From positions 1 through 30,156 of the forward strand of contig SCRI01000009.1 of NCBI GenBank assembly GCA_004298675.1: a stretch of 30,156 nt of DNA, read 5' to 3'. This document shows positions 24,015-30,156 of this stretch, piece by piece. The position numbers and the translations under genes were made by a program. Every line of letters begins with the position of its first letter. Within the stretch, counting starts at the first letter, position 1. The DNA comes from a bacterium. Lineage in GTDB: Bacteria; Vulcanimicrobiota; Vulcanimicrobiia; Vulcanimicrobiales; SCRA01. Under the pieces are notes generated by a model that made no database searches, was not told the origin of the DNA, and worked only from the letters and a program-made list of their open reading frames with translations.

Positions 24015-25481
24015 ATGGATCAGCAGGTTGACGGCAGCGCGGGCCACCCGGAGGCACGCTACGGCGGAGCGGGGCGGATGAGCGACGCCACCGTTGCCGC
24101 CCACGAGCAGGCCGCGGCGGCGCTAGCCGATTTCGTCCCCGCCGCCAACGGCTTCAGCGGGCGCGACGTCCCCGCCGACGACATCTTCAATCGCTGCGTG
24201 CGCTGCGGACTCTGTCTTCCCACCTGCCCCACCTACGTGGAGACGATGGTCGAGACGTCGAGCCCGCGCGGGCGCATCGCGCTAATCAAATCCGTGGCCG
24301 AGGGACAGTTGGACATGCTCTCCCCGGGCTTCGTGCACCAGATGTCGGAGTGCTTGGATTGCCGCGCCTGCGAGGCCGTCTGTCCCTCCGGAGTGGAGTA
24401 CGGAAAACTGCTCGAGCCGGCGCGCACCCAGATCAACCGCGCGCTCGAGCAGCAGCGTGGACCGGTGCGGAACTTCGTGCGCCATCTGCTGCTGCACGTG
24501 CTGTTCGGCAACCTCGCCGTGATGCGCGTGGTCTCGCGCCTGCTCTGGCTCGTGCAGCGCCTGGGGCTGCAGGCCATGGTGCACAAGAGCGGTCTGGCAC
24601 GCCTCTTGGGCATGCAGCAGATGATCGAGCTCGCGCCGCGCGTCAGCGACAAGTTCTTCGTTGCGCGCGATCAGCGCTGGGAGGCCAAAGGCGCCAAGAA
24701 AGCCACGGTCTTTCTGCATGGCGGCTGCATCATGGCTACCGCCTTCGCCGAGATCGACTTCGCGACCGTGCGCGTGCTGCAGCGCGCCGGCTGCGAGGTG
24801 CTGGCACCGGCGGCACAGGGCTGCTGCGGCGCCATCACCGTGCACGCCGGCGACATGGACGCGGGGCGCGAACTGGCCAAACGCAACATCGATGCGTTCG
24901 AGCGGTCGGGCGCGGACTACTACGTCATCAACGCCGCCGGCTGCGGCTCCACGCTCAAAGAGTACGGCCACCTCTTCCACGAGGACCCCGAGTGGCATGC
25001 CCGCGCCGTGCGCTTCTCCGCCAAGGTGCGCGACGTCACGGAGTTTCTGGATCAGATCGGCATCGACGAGAACCTCGGCCGCATCGAGACCACCGTGACC
25101 TACCAGGAACCTTGCCATCTCGTGCACGCGCAGCGCATCACGCAGGCGCCGCGTAACTTGCTGCGCAAGATTCCAGGCCTGACGCTGGTCGAGATGAACG
25201 AGAGCTCGCTGTGCTGCGGCAGCGCGGGCATCTACAACGTCACGCAGCCGGAGATGTCGCAGCGTCTGATGGAGCGCAAGGCCAAGAATGCCGCGGCCAC
25301 GGGAGCCTCCTGCTGCGCGACCGCGAATCCCGGCTGTCAGCTTCAGGTGCAGGCCGGTCTGCGCCGCGAAGGCAGCACGATGAGCGTGCGTCACGTCATC
25401 GAGCTGCTCGACGAATCCTACCGTATCGCCGACGCCGTGCCGGCTCCGGCAACTAGCCGCGGTACTCCCGCCACTCGGTGA
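24015..25481 (+). CDS. glcF: Glycolate oxidase iron-sulfur subunit GlcF type
   Basis: A 488-residue electron-transfer subunit. Two 4Fe-4S ferredoxin motifs are complete: C61, C64, C67, C71 (CVRCGLCLPTCP) and C113, C116, C119, C123 (CLDCRACEAVCP). Two CCG (cysteine-rich) domains follow, with QGCCGAITVHAGD and SSLCCGSAGIYNV as core motifs, suggesting heterodisulfide-reductase-like clusters. It passes electrons from GlcD to quinone. ATG 24015 has AGGAG (24001-24005) at good spacing; ATG 24078 is an alternative, and the open frame before 24015 is a shadow of glcD. At ~490 residues it is longer than E. coli GlcF (~407), partly from an N-terminal extension. No GlcE subunit gene is present here. Confidence 0.93.
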   Translation: MDQQVDGSAGHPEARYGGAGRMSDATVAAHEQAAAALADFVPAANGFSGRDVPADDIFNRCVRCGLCLPTCPTYVETMVETSSPRGRIALIKSVAEGQLDMLSPGFVHQMSECLDCRACEAVCPSGVEYGKLLEPARTQINRALEQQRGPVRNFVRHLLLHVLFGNLAVMRVVSRLLWLVQRLGLQAMVHKSGLARLLGMQQMIELAPRVSDKFFVARDQRWEAKGAKKATVFLHGGCIMATAFAEIDFATVRVLQRAGCEVLAPAAQGCCGAITVHAGDMDAGRELAKRNIDAFERSGADYYVINAAGCGSTLKEYGHLFHEDPEWHARAVRFSAKVRDVTEFLDQIGIDENLGRIETTVTYQEPCHLVHAQRITQAPRNLLRKIPGLTLVEMNESSLCCGSAGIYNVTQPEMSQRLMERKAKNAAATGASCCATANPGCQLQVQAGLRREGSTMSVRHVIELLDESYRIADAVPAPATSRGTPATR

Positions 25482-25797
25482 CGCACGCGCCGCTGAAGCG
25501 CACCAGCGCCCCCATCTCGCTCGGCCCGGCGATGGCGCCGGCGTGCCCGCGCACGCTGAAGGTGAAAGCGACGAAGGCGACGTCGCCGTCGACTAGCACG
25601 TCGCCAACGACCATGCGCGCCGCCTTGCCGCTCTGAAAGAAGGCGCGCATGAAGTCGCGGATCGCGGTGCGTCCCTGCAAGGGCTCGCGGCCAGCTTCGC
25701 GATAGACGGCGTCGGGTGCGAAGAGTGCGGCAGCGGCATCGGCGTCGCCGGCGTGCCAGGCCTCGAGCAGCCGTTGCAGCAGGGCGTAGAAACTCAC
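25453..25797 (-). CDS. SnoaL-like / NTF2-fold protein
   Basis: A 114-residue small protein with the NTF2-like cone fold pattern: YALLQRLLEAWHAGDADAAAALFAPDAVYRE (helices then strand), GRTAIRDFMRAFF, then four beta strands with VDGDVAFVAFTFSVRG. The family includes polyketide cyclases, ketosteroid isomerases and many binding proteins with no known reaction. GTG start overlaps the Nudix stop (GTGA at 25794-25797), so the two are translationally coupled. The 3' end overlaps the end of glcF by 29 bases on the opposite strand, a convergent overlap. Function unassigned. Confidence 0.8.
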   Translation of the reverse strand: MSFYALLQRLLEAWHAGDADAAAALFAPDAVYREAGREPLQGRTAIRDFMRAFFQSGKAARMVVGDVLVDGDVAFVAFTFSVRGHAGAIAGPSEMGALVRFSGACVTEWREYRG

Positions 25798-26354
25798 GCC
25801 GACAGCGCTCCAACCAGCTCCTTCAAGATGCGTCCGGTGGCGCCCCAGATACGGTGCGCTCCATAGTCGAGGGCGATCACGTTGCGCTCCGTGCCACGCA
25901 CCACCACGGTCGAGTAGCGCACGGCCCCCGCGCGCAAGATCTCCGCCAGCGGCACCTCAATGACCGCGTCGATTTCGCCATCGCTGCAGCGCCACAGTTG
26001 CCGCTGCGCGAGATACCCCACGAACGGGGCGATGGCGAAGTCGGTGACCACGGTCGAGACGTCGGGCAGGCGACCGAGTACCTGCACGCGCTGGGGAGCG
26101 ACGCCGAGCTCTTCTTCCAGCTCGCGGAGCGCGGTCTGCTCTAAGGCGACGCCGTCGCCAGGCTCCCACTTTCCACCGGGCAGGCTGATCTCGCCGGGAT
26201 GCAGGCGCAACTGATAACTGCGGCGAGTGAAGGGTAAGATCAACTCGCCGCGCTCGTCGCGCGTCAGCAGCGCGATCACCGCCGCGCGCCGTCCGCGCAC
26301 CGCGGGTGCAGGCTCCAGCGCCGCCAAGCGCCGCGCGATCGCCTCGATCTCCAT
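25794..26354 (-). CDS. Nudix hydrolase, CoA pyrophosphatase (NudL/NUDT7) type
   Basis: A 186-residue enzyme. The Nudix helix reads TALRELEEELGV (REUXEEXGU), preceded by RLHPGEISLPGGKWEPGD, the HxGEISFPGG phrase of CoA pyrophosphatases (older name UPF0035), which split CoA into 4'-phosphopantetheine and 3',5'-ADP. The spacing between the GG and the REUXEE block is about two residues longer than in MutT-type boxes, as also seen in this subfamily. ATG 26354 was chosen; a GTG immediately before it is possible. The start lies 17 bases past the CCA end of a tRNA-Gln on the same strand, so they are probably one transcript. Confidence 0.9.
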   Translation of the reverse strand: MEIEAIARRLAALEPAPAVRGRRAAVIALLTRDERGELILPFTRRSYQLRLHPGEISLPGGKWEPGDGVALEQTALRELEEELGVAPQRVQVLGRLPDVSTVVTDFAIAPFVGYLAQRQLWRCSDGEIDAVIEVPLAEILRAGAVRYSTVVVRGTERNVIALDYGAHRIWGATGRILKELVGALSA

Positions 26355-26371
26355 CACGTCTCGCTTAGGAA

Positions 26372-26446
26372 TGGCTGGGGCGGATGGATTCGAACCATCG
26401 CATGGCGGTTCCAAAGACCGCTGCCTTACCGCTTGGCTACGCCCCA
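26372..26446 (-). tRNA. tRNA-Gln, anticodon UUG (TTG), CCA encoded
   Basis: Read on the minus strand: acceptor TGGGGCG pairs with CGCCCCA, D-arm with AGCCAAGCGGTAAGGC, anticodon stem GCGGT/ACCGC around the loop CTTTGGA giving anticodon TTG, T-loop GTTCGAATC with stem GATGG/CCATC, discriminator G and an encoded CCA (26374-26372). A U1-A72 end pair is typical of bacterial tRNA-Gln. Length 72 without CCA. Upstream in the 261-base gap to the acyl-CoA ligase I see no clear promoter for it. Confidence 0.97.
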
Positions 26447-26594
26447 CTCCCGGCGGGGTTTGTGCTACCTCCCCACAACGATTACCTGCCGTGCCGGCCG
26501 AACGCCCCACGTGCACAATCCTTCGTCTCGCATTCTCACAGTGTGGGTACACTAAGCGCACGCGAAAGCGGGGCCGCCGGACAGCGGCGGCCGG

Positions 26595-26650
26595 CACAAG
26601 GCGCGGTGGCGGAGACTTGGGGGAGTGCGCCGTCACCGCGCCTTTGTCTG
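26595..26650 (+). terminator. Terminator-like hairpin in the leader of the acyl-CoA ligase gene
   Basis: AAGGCGCGGTG (26598-26608) pairs with CACCGCGCCTT (26634-26644); the stem extends inward by a G-T pair and three more pairs (GCGG with CCGT-type ends), giving about 15 bp, and is followed by TGTCT. A smaller hairpin GCCGCC-GGACA-GCGGCGGC precedes it. It stands about 60 bases before the acyl-CoA ligase start. A weak -10-like TACACT is at 26548-26553. No plus-strand gene precedes it that would need a terminator. Confidence 0.45.
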
Positions 26651-26707
26651 CCGGGAAGACGGGTTGCAGCGCCCAGCGACGAAGGCCCGCTTGGGAGGAT
26701 GCATCCG

Positions 26708-28327
26708 ATGATCGACCCGAGCCCCGCACGGCCCGTTCACCTCGATCCCCTAACGCCGCTGCAGTTCCTCGAACGCGCCGCCTTCGTGTACCGCGAGAAG
26801 GCCGCGGTGCGCTACGGGCAGACCACCCTCACCTATCCGCAGTTGTATGCCCGTGTGCGCCGGTTCGCCCGCGCACTCACGGCGGCCGGCATCGAGCCCG
26901 GAGACCGCGTCGCGGTGTTGCTCCCCAACATTCCGCCGATGCTCGAAGCGCACTTCGGCGTCCCGCTCGCGCGCGCGGTTCTGGTTGCGATCAACACGCG
27001 TCTGCTAGCTGATGAGATCACGTACATCCTCCAGCACTCCGGCAGCAAGCTGCTCATCTACGACGCAGAGTATGCCGCGGTGGCGGCTCAAGTGCGCGCA
27101 ACGCTCCCGCTGCTGCGCTGCGTGGCCTACGACGATAGCGGCGCCGTTCACGCCGATATGGATTACGAAGCGCTGCTCGCCGCAGCTTCCGAAGAGCCGA
27201 TCGCCTTCGACACCGTGGATGAAGATGCCACCATCTCCATCAACTACACCAGTGGTACCACCGGGCGCCCGAAAGGCGTGATGTACACGTATCGCGGCGC
27301 TTTCCTCAACGCGCTGGGCGAGGCGCTCGAGACCGGTTTGGACGCGACCAGCAACTATTTGTGGACGCTGCCCATGTTCCACTGCAACGGCTGGTGCTTT
27401 CCCTGGGGTGTCACCGCCATGGGCGCCACGCACGTGATGCTGCGGAAGATCGATCCCGCGCTGATCTGGCGGCTGATCGCCGAAGAGGGCGTTACCCACT
27501 TCAACGGCGCACCCACGGTACTCACCGCGCTCGTCAACGACCCCAGCGCGCGGCGCGTCGCGCGCCCCTTGACCGTAGCCACCGCGGGTGCGCCGCCTTC
27601 GCCGCGCATCATCCGGCAGATGGAGGAGTTGGGCGCCGAGATCGTCCACGTCTACGGCTTGACCGAGACCTACGGACCGATCACGGTCTGCGCCAAGCAG
27701 CCGGAGTGGGAGCGCCTCAGCGATAGCGAGCGCGCCCAGCTCAAGAGCCGCCAAGGCGTGGGCTACGTCAGCGCCGGTAACGTGATTCGCGTGGTCGAGC
27801 CGAGCGAGGACGGTGTGCTGCGCGACGTCCCGCGCGATGGCGAGACCCTGGGCGAGATCGTCATGCGCGGCAACAACGTCATGAAGGGCTACTACGAAGA
27901 CCCGGCGGCCTCGGCGCGCGCCTTTGCCGGCGGCTGGTTTCACTCCGGCGATCTCGCGGTGTGGCACCCCGACGGCTACGTGGAGATTCGCGACCGCGGC
28001 AAAGACATCATCATCTCCGGCGGCGAGAATATCTCCACCCAACAGGTCGAGAAAGTAGTCGTCGAGCATCCCGCCGTGCTGGAAGTCGCCGTCGTGGCCA
28101 TTCCCGACGAACGCTGGGGCGAGGTTCCCAAGGCCTTCGTGACCCTGCGCTCCGGCAGCGAAGTCAGTGCGCGCGAGCTCGAGCTCTTCTGCCGCGAACG
28201 GCTGCCCGGCTTCAAAGTTCCCAAGGCCTTCGAATTCTGCGATCTGCCGAAGACGTCGACGGGGAAGATTCAGAAGTTCGTGCTGCGTGAACGCGAATGG
28301 AGTGGGCGCGAGCGGCGCGTCAACTGA
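26708..28327 (+). CDS. Acyl-CoA ligase (AMP-forming acyl-CoA synthetase)
   Basis: A 539-residue adenylate-forming enzyme that activates a carboxylic acid with ATP and couples it to CoA. The phosphate loop INYTSGTTGRPKGVMYTYRG is followed by MFHCNGWCFPWGVTAMGATHV, the A5 motif VYGLTETYGP, WFHSGDLAV, and GKDIIISGGENIS, ending with the catalytic Lys motif PKTSTGKIQKFVLRE. FHCNGWCF..W is typical of the branch containing 3-methylmercaptopropionyl-CoA ligase (DmdB) and plant AAE enzymes; medium-chain or short aromatic acids are likely substrates. Of two close ATGs, 26708 is preferred because GGAGG (26694-26698) lies 9 bases upstream. Its stop overlaps the convergent flavoenzyme gene by 8 bases. Confidence 0.92.
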   Translation: MIDPSPARPVHLDPLTPLQFLERAAFVYREKAAVRYGQTTLTYPQLYARVRRFARALTAAGIEPGDRVAVLLPNIPPMLEAHFGVPLARAVLVAINTRLLADEITYILQHSGSKLLIYDAEYAAVAAQVRATLPLLRCVAYDDSGAVHADMDYEALLAAASEEPIAFDTVDEDATISINYTSGTTGRPKGVMYTYRGAFLNALGEALETGLDATSNYLWTLPMFHCNGWCFPWGVTAMGATHVMLRKIDPALIWRLIAEEGVTHFNGAPTVLTALVNDPSARRVARPLTVATAGAPPSPRIIRQMEELGAEIVHVYGLTETYGPITVCAKQPEWERLSDSERAQLKSRQGVGYVSAGNVIRVVEPSEDGVLRDVPRDGETLGEIVMRGNNVMKGYYEDPAASARAFAGGWFHSGDLAVWHPDGYVEIRDRGKDIIISGGENISTQQVEKVVVEHPAVLEVAVVAIPDERWGEVPKAFVTLRSGSEVSARELELFCRERLPGFKVPKAFEFCDLPKTSTGKIQKFVLREREWSGRERRVN

Positions 28328-29456
28328 CGAACCGTTGCGGGGCGAAGAGATCGATGGCGTGAGGGCTCGCGCCGTCTACGACCAGGCCGGCGACGGCCTC
28401 ACCGATGACCGCACAGAACTTGTATCCATGGCCCGAGAAGCCGCCGGCGAGAACGACGTGCGGATGCGTGGGATGGCGACCGATCACGAAGTGCTCGTCG
28501 GGCGTCACCGTATACATGCAGACGCTCGAGCGCAGGTGGCGCCCCACGGCGTCCGGCGCCCAACCTTCCAAGGCGTGTTTGAGCGCCGCGATCTCCTCCG
28601 CCGCGACGTCGCGCGCGAGGTGCTCGAGGTCGGTATACTCCTGGCTGTGGTGGAAGGCTGCCTTGATGCCTTGGCCGGGGAGATCGGGGAAGCCGTAGAG
28701 CATAGGGGTGCCCTCGCGCTCCAGCAGATACACGGGAAAGCGATCCGCAGCGAAGTCCTCGCGGTGGGCCAGCGGCTCGAACCAGTGGAGGACGTTACGC
28801 TCCACACGCAGGGGCAGCGCCGCGTCGCGGGCCGTCTTCCCGAGCCAAGCCCCCGCCGCGACGATCAGTTGTTCGGCCTGAATGCGTTCGCCGCCGGCTA
28901 GCTCCAGCTCGACGCCACGTCCCGTCTCCCACCACGAACGGACCTGCGTGCCGAAGCGTGCCTCGGCGCCGGCCTCAACGGCCCAGCGTAGATGCGCCAG
29001 CACGCACGCTTCCGGGAAGAGCAGCCCCGCCTGCTCCTCGTAGAGCGCTACCTCATGTTGCAGCGGGCGCAGCACGGAGAAGCGCCGGCGCAGATCCGAA
29101 GCCTCCAGGAGTTGGTGCACCAGTCCGTGTTCGCGCGCACTGCGCAATGCGCCGCTCACCACCTTGCTCTCGGGCGCGCCAACCATCAAGCCGCCCGTTC
29201 GCAGCAGCAAGTGCTCGCCCGAGCGCCGCTGCAGCTCATCCCACAGCTCGTACGCGCGCAGCAAGAGCGGAACGTACGCCGGATGCTCGTAATAGGCTTG
29301 ACGGATAATGCGGGAACCGCCGTGCGAAGCGCCCAACGCATGCGCCGGCCCGTATTGCTCCAGGCCCACCACATGCGTACCGCGCGCGGCGAGATGGGCC
29401 AGGATGGCGCTGCCCATGCCGCCTAGCCCGATCACCGCCGCTTCGTACGACCTCAT
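28320..29456 (-). CDS. FAD-dependent oxidase of the sarcosine oxidase/N-methyl-L-tryptophan oxidase family
   Basis: A 378-residue flavoprotein, the normal length for monomeric sarcosine oxidase or SolA. The FAD dinucleotide fold starts at once with YEAAVIGLGGMGSAILAHLA, followed by LEQYGPAHALGASHGGSRIIRQAYYE. The covalent-flavin Cys is likely that in SSVCMYTVTPDEHFVIG, and the C-terminal GGFSGHGYKFCAVIGE is standard. It would oxidise N-methyl amino acids, releasing formaldehyde and hydrogen peroxide, or a related secondary amine. ATG 29456 overlaps the stop of the upstream dapA-like gene (ATGA), so the two formed an operon. Confidence 0.9.
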   Translation of the reverse strand: MRSYEAAVIGLGGMGSAILAHLAARGTHVVGLEQYGPAHALGASHGGSRIIRQAYYEHPAYVPLLLRAYELWDELQRRSGEHLLLRTGGLMVGAPESKVVSGALRSAREHGLVHQLLEASDLRRRFSVLRPLQHEVALYEEQAGLLFPEACVLAHLRWAVEAGAEARFGTQVRSWWETGRGVELELAGGERIQAEQLIVAAGAWLGKTARDAALPLRVERNVLHWFEPLAHREDFAADRFPVYLLEREGTPMLYGFPDLPGQGIKAAFHHSQEYTDLEHLARDVAAEEIAALKHALEGWAPDAVGRHLRSSVCMYTVTPDEHFVIGRHPTHPHVVLAGGFSGHGYKFCAVIGEAVAGLVVDGASPHAIDLFAPQRFVS

Positions 29457-30038
29457 ACGCGGGCGCTTCGGCGAACCTGCGGCGGCCTACTTCTCAGCGC
29501 CGTGTCGATCACGACGCGCGCCGCGGCCAGCTCCGTCCCCACGAGCTCGAACCGCGGCGGGCGCACGCGCGCGCTGCCGATGCCAGCCGCCTCTTGTGCC
29601 AGCTTGATGAGCTGGACGAATTTCGGCACCGTGTCTAGGCGCAGCAACGGCAGGAACCAGCGGTAGAGCTCGAACGCCTCCCGCTCGCGCCCCTCCATCG
29701 CATCTTGGAAGAGCGCCACCGACTCCGCGGGGAAGGCGCTGACCAGTCCCGCGATCCAACCCACGGCGCCCGCGGCGATCCCCTCCACGATGGCATCGTC
29801 GACGCCCACCAGGATCTCCAAGCGCTCGCCGATCAACGCGCGAATAGCCGTCACGCGGCGCGTCGGTGGACGACTCCTTGACGGCCTCGAGATTAGCGTG
29901 TTCCGCGGCAAGCTCCGCGATCTGCTCGGGCAGGAAGTCCGTCTTGTAGGCCACGGGGTTGTTGTACAGCATGCACGGCAGGTCCGTGGCCGCGATCACC
30001 GTGCCGACGTGCGCCTTCATCTCGCGCCAATCCGTGCG
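29453..30038 (-). pseudogene. Dihydrodipicolinate-synthase/N-acetylneuraminate-lyase family gene, frameshifted and lacking its 5' part
   Basis: Two adjacent minus-strand frames together spell the middle and C-terminus of a DapA-family aldolase. The first (from about 30038, reading TDWREMKAHVGTVIAATDLP then CMLYNNPVAYKTDFLPEQI) reaches the Schiff-base Lys motif EAVKESSTD near 29862. The protein then continues in another frame with RRVTAIRALIGERLEILVGVDDA to the stop at 29453. One base more or two fewer at about 29861 explain the switch. The first ~100 residues are absent: beyond 30038 the DNA encodes an unrelated AraC domain on the other strand. It is a decayed gene or an assembly/sequencing artefact at a contig end. 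Substrate unknown; many family members act on hydroxyproline or sugar acids. It overlaps the oxidase start. Confidence 0.8.
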
Positions 30039-30043
30039 GCAAG

Positions 30044-30156
30044 ACGCGGATCGATCATGCGGAACGCCTCTTACGCAGCAGCGCGATGGCGGTGGCAGAC
30101 GTGGCCCATGCCTGCGGCTTCTACGACCACTCCGCCTTCTCGCGCCAGTTCAAGGC
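30044..30156 (+). pseudogene. Fragment of an AraC-family helix-turn-helix domain
   Basis: Frame starting at 30044 reads TRIDHAERLLRSSAMAVADV then AHACGFYDHSAFSRQFK to the window edge. This is the second helix-turn-helix of AraC/XylS regulators (IADVALACGFSDQSHFSRxFK). The part before it is missing, because the sequence to its left belongs to the dapA-like gene, with the junction between 30036 and 30043. The C-terminus is cut by the window end. Only 37 residues are visible, but the motif is distinctive. Confidence 0.75.

Noticed and set aside
22441-24057. Long minus-strand open frame opposite glcD
   Set aside because: It is the GC-rich codon shadow of glcD with Arg/His/Gln-rich low-complexity sequence; only its last 25 codons, the thr leader peptide, are meaningful.

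Overview
High-GC (roughly two thirds G+C) bacterial chromosomal DNA, very densely coded: no gap reaches 300 bases and many neighbouring genes overlap by 4 bases (ATGA or GTGA). An RqcH-type NFACT protein together with an MlaE/MlaF/MCE lipid transporter suggests a diderm from a deep, high-GC lineage. Eremiobacterota (WPS-2) is my best guess, by inference only, and a phylogeny of rpoZ, glmS or rph would settle it. Nothing resembles a plasmid, prophage or insertion sequence. The sequence behaves like a chromosomal contig whose last ~130 bases look rearranged or chimeric.

Left third (1-13135): rqcH on the minus strand diverges from a long co-directional plus-strand run: gmk, rpoZ, glmS, rph, a small coiled-coil protein, mlaE, mlaF, an MCE (MlaD-like) protein with an extra C-terminal beta-rich domain, a rhomboid protease, panE, panB, a quinone oxidoreductase and a TDT/SLAC1-family transporter. 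It mixes nucleotide and RNA housekeeping, amino-sugar supply, envelope lipid transport and pantothenate synthesis.

Middle (13136-20011): a VOC protein and a stand-alone Lrp/AsnC ligand-binding domain protein diverge across a 63-bp hairpin-rich unit repeated in tandem. A XerC/D recombinase, a MarR regulator and an unrecognised 150-aa protein lie on the minus strand. On the plus strand come a nicotinamidase and then four overlapping genes: 3-oxoacid CoA-transferase A and B, an IclR regulator and a branched-chain-amino-acid-type ABC binding protein. These four follow a near-consensus promoter placed so close to the start codon that the mRNA is probably leaderless.

Right third (20012-30156): thrC and thrB on the minus strand are preceded by what looks like a complete transcription attenuator: a 25-codon leader peptide containing MIITTTTTIT (six Thr, three Ile) followed by a 14-bp GC-rich terminator hairpin. 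This has the architecture of the enterobacterial thrL leader in an apparently unrelated bacterium, and is the most interesting item here. Divergently, glcD and glcF encode a glycolate-oxidase-type complex. Then come an NTF2-like protein, a Nudix CoA pyrophosphatase and a tRNA-Gln(UUG) apparently at the head of the same minus-strand transcript. An acyl-CoA ligase follows on the plus strand, with a terminator-like hairpin in its leader. The end holds a sarcosine/N-methyltryptophan-oxidase-like flavoenzyme, a frameshifted and 5'-truncated dihydrodipicolinate-synthase-family gene, and an abutting fragment of an AraC-type DNA-binding domain.
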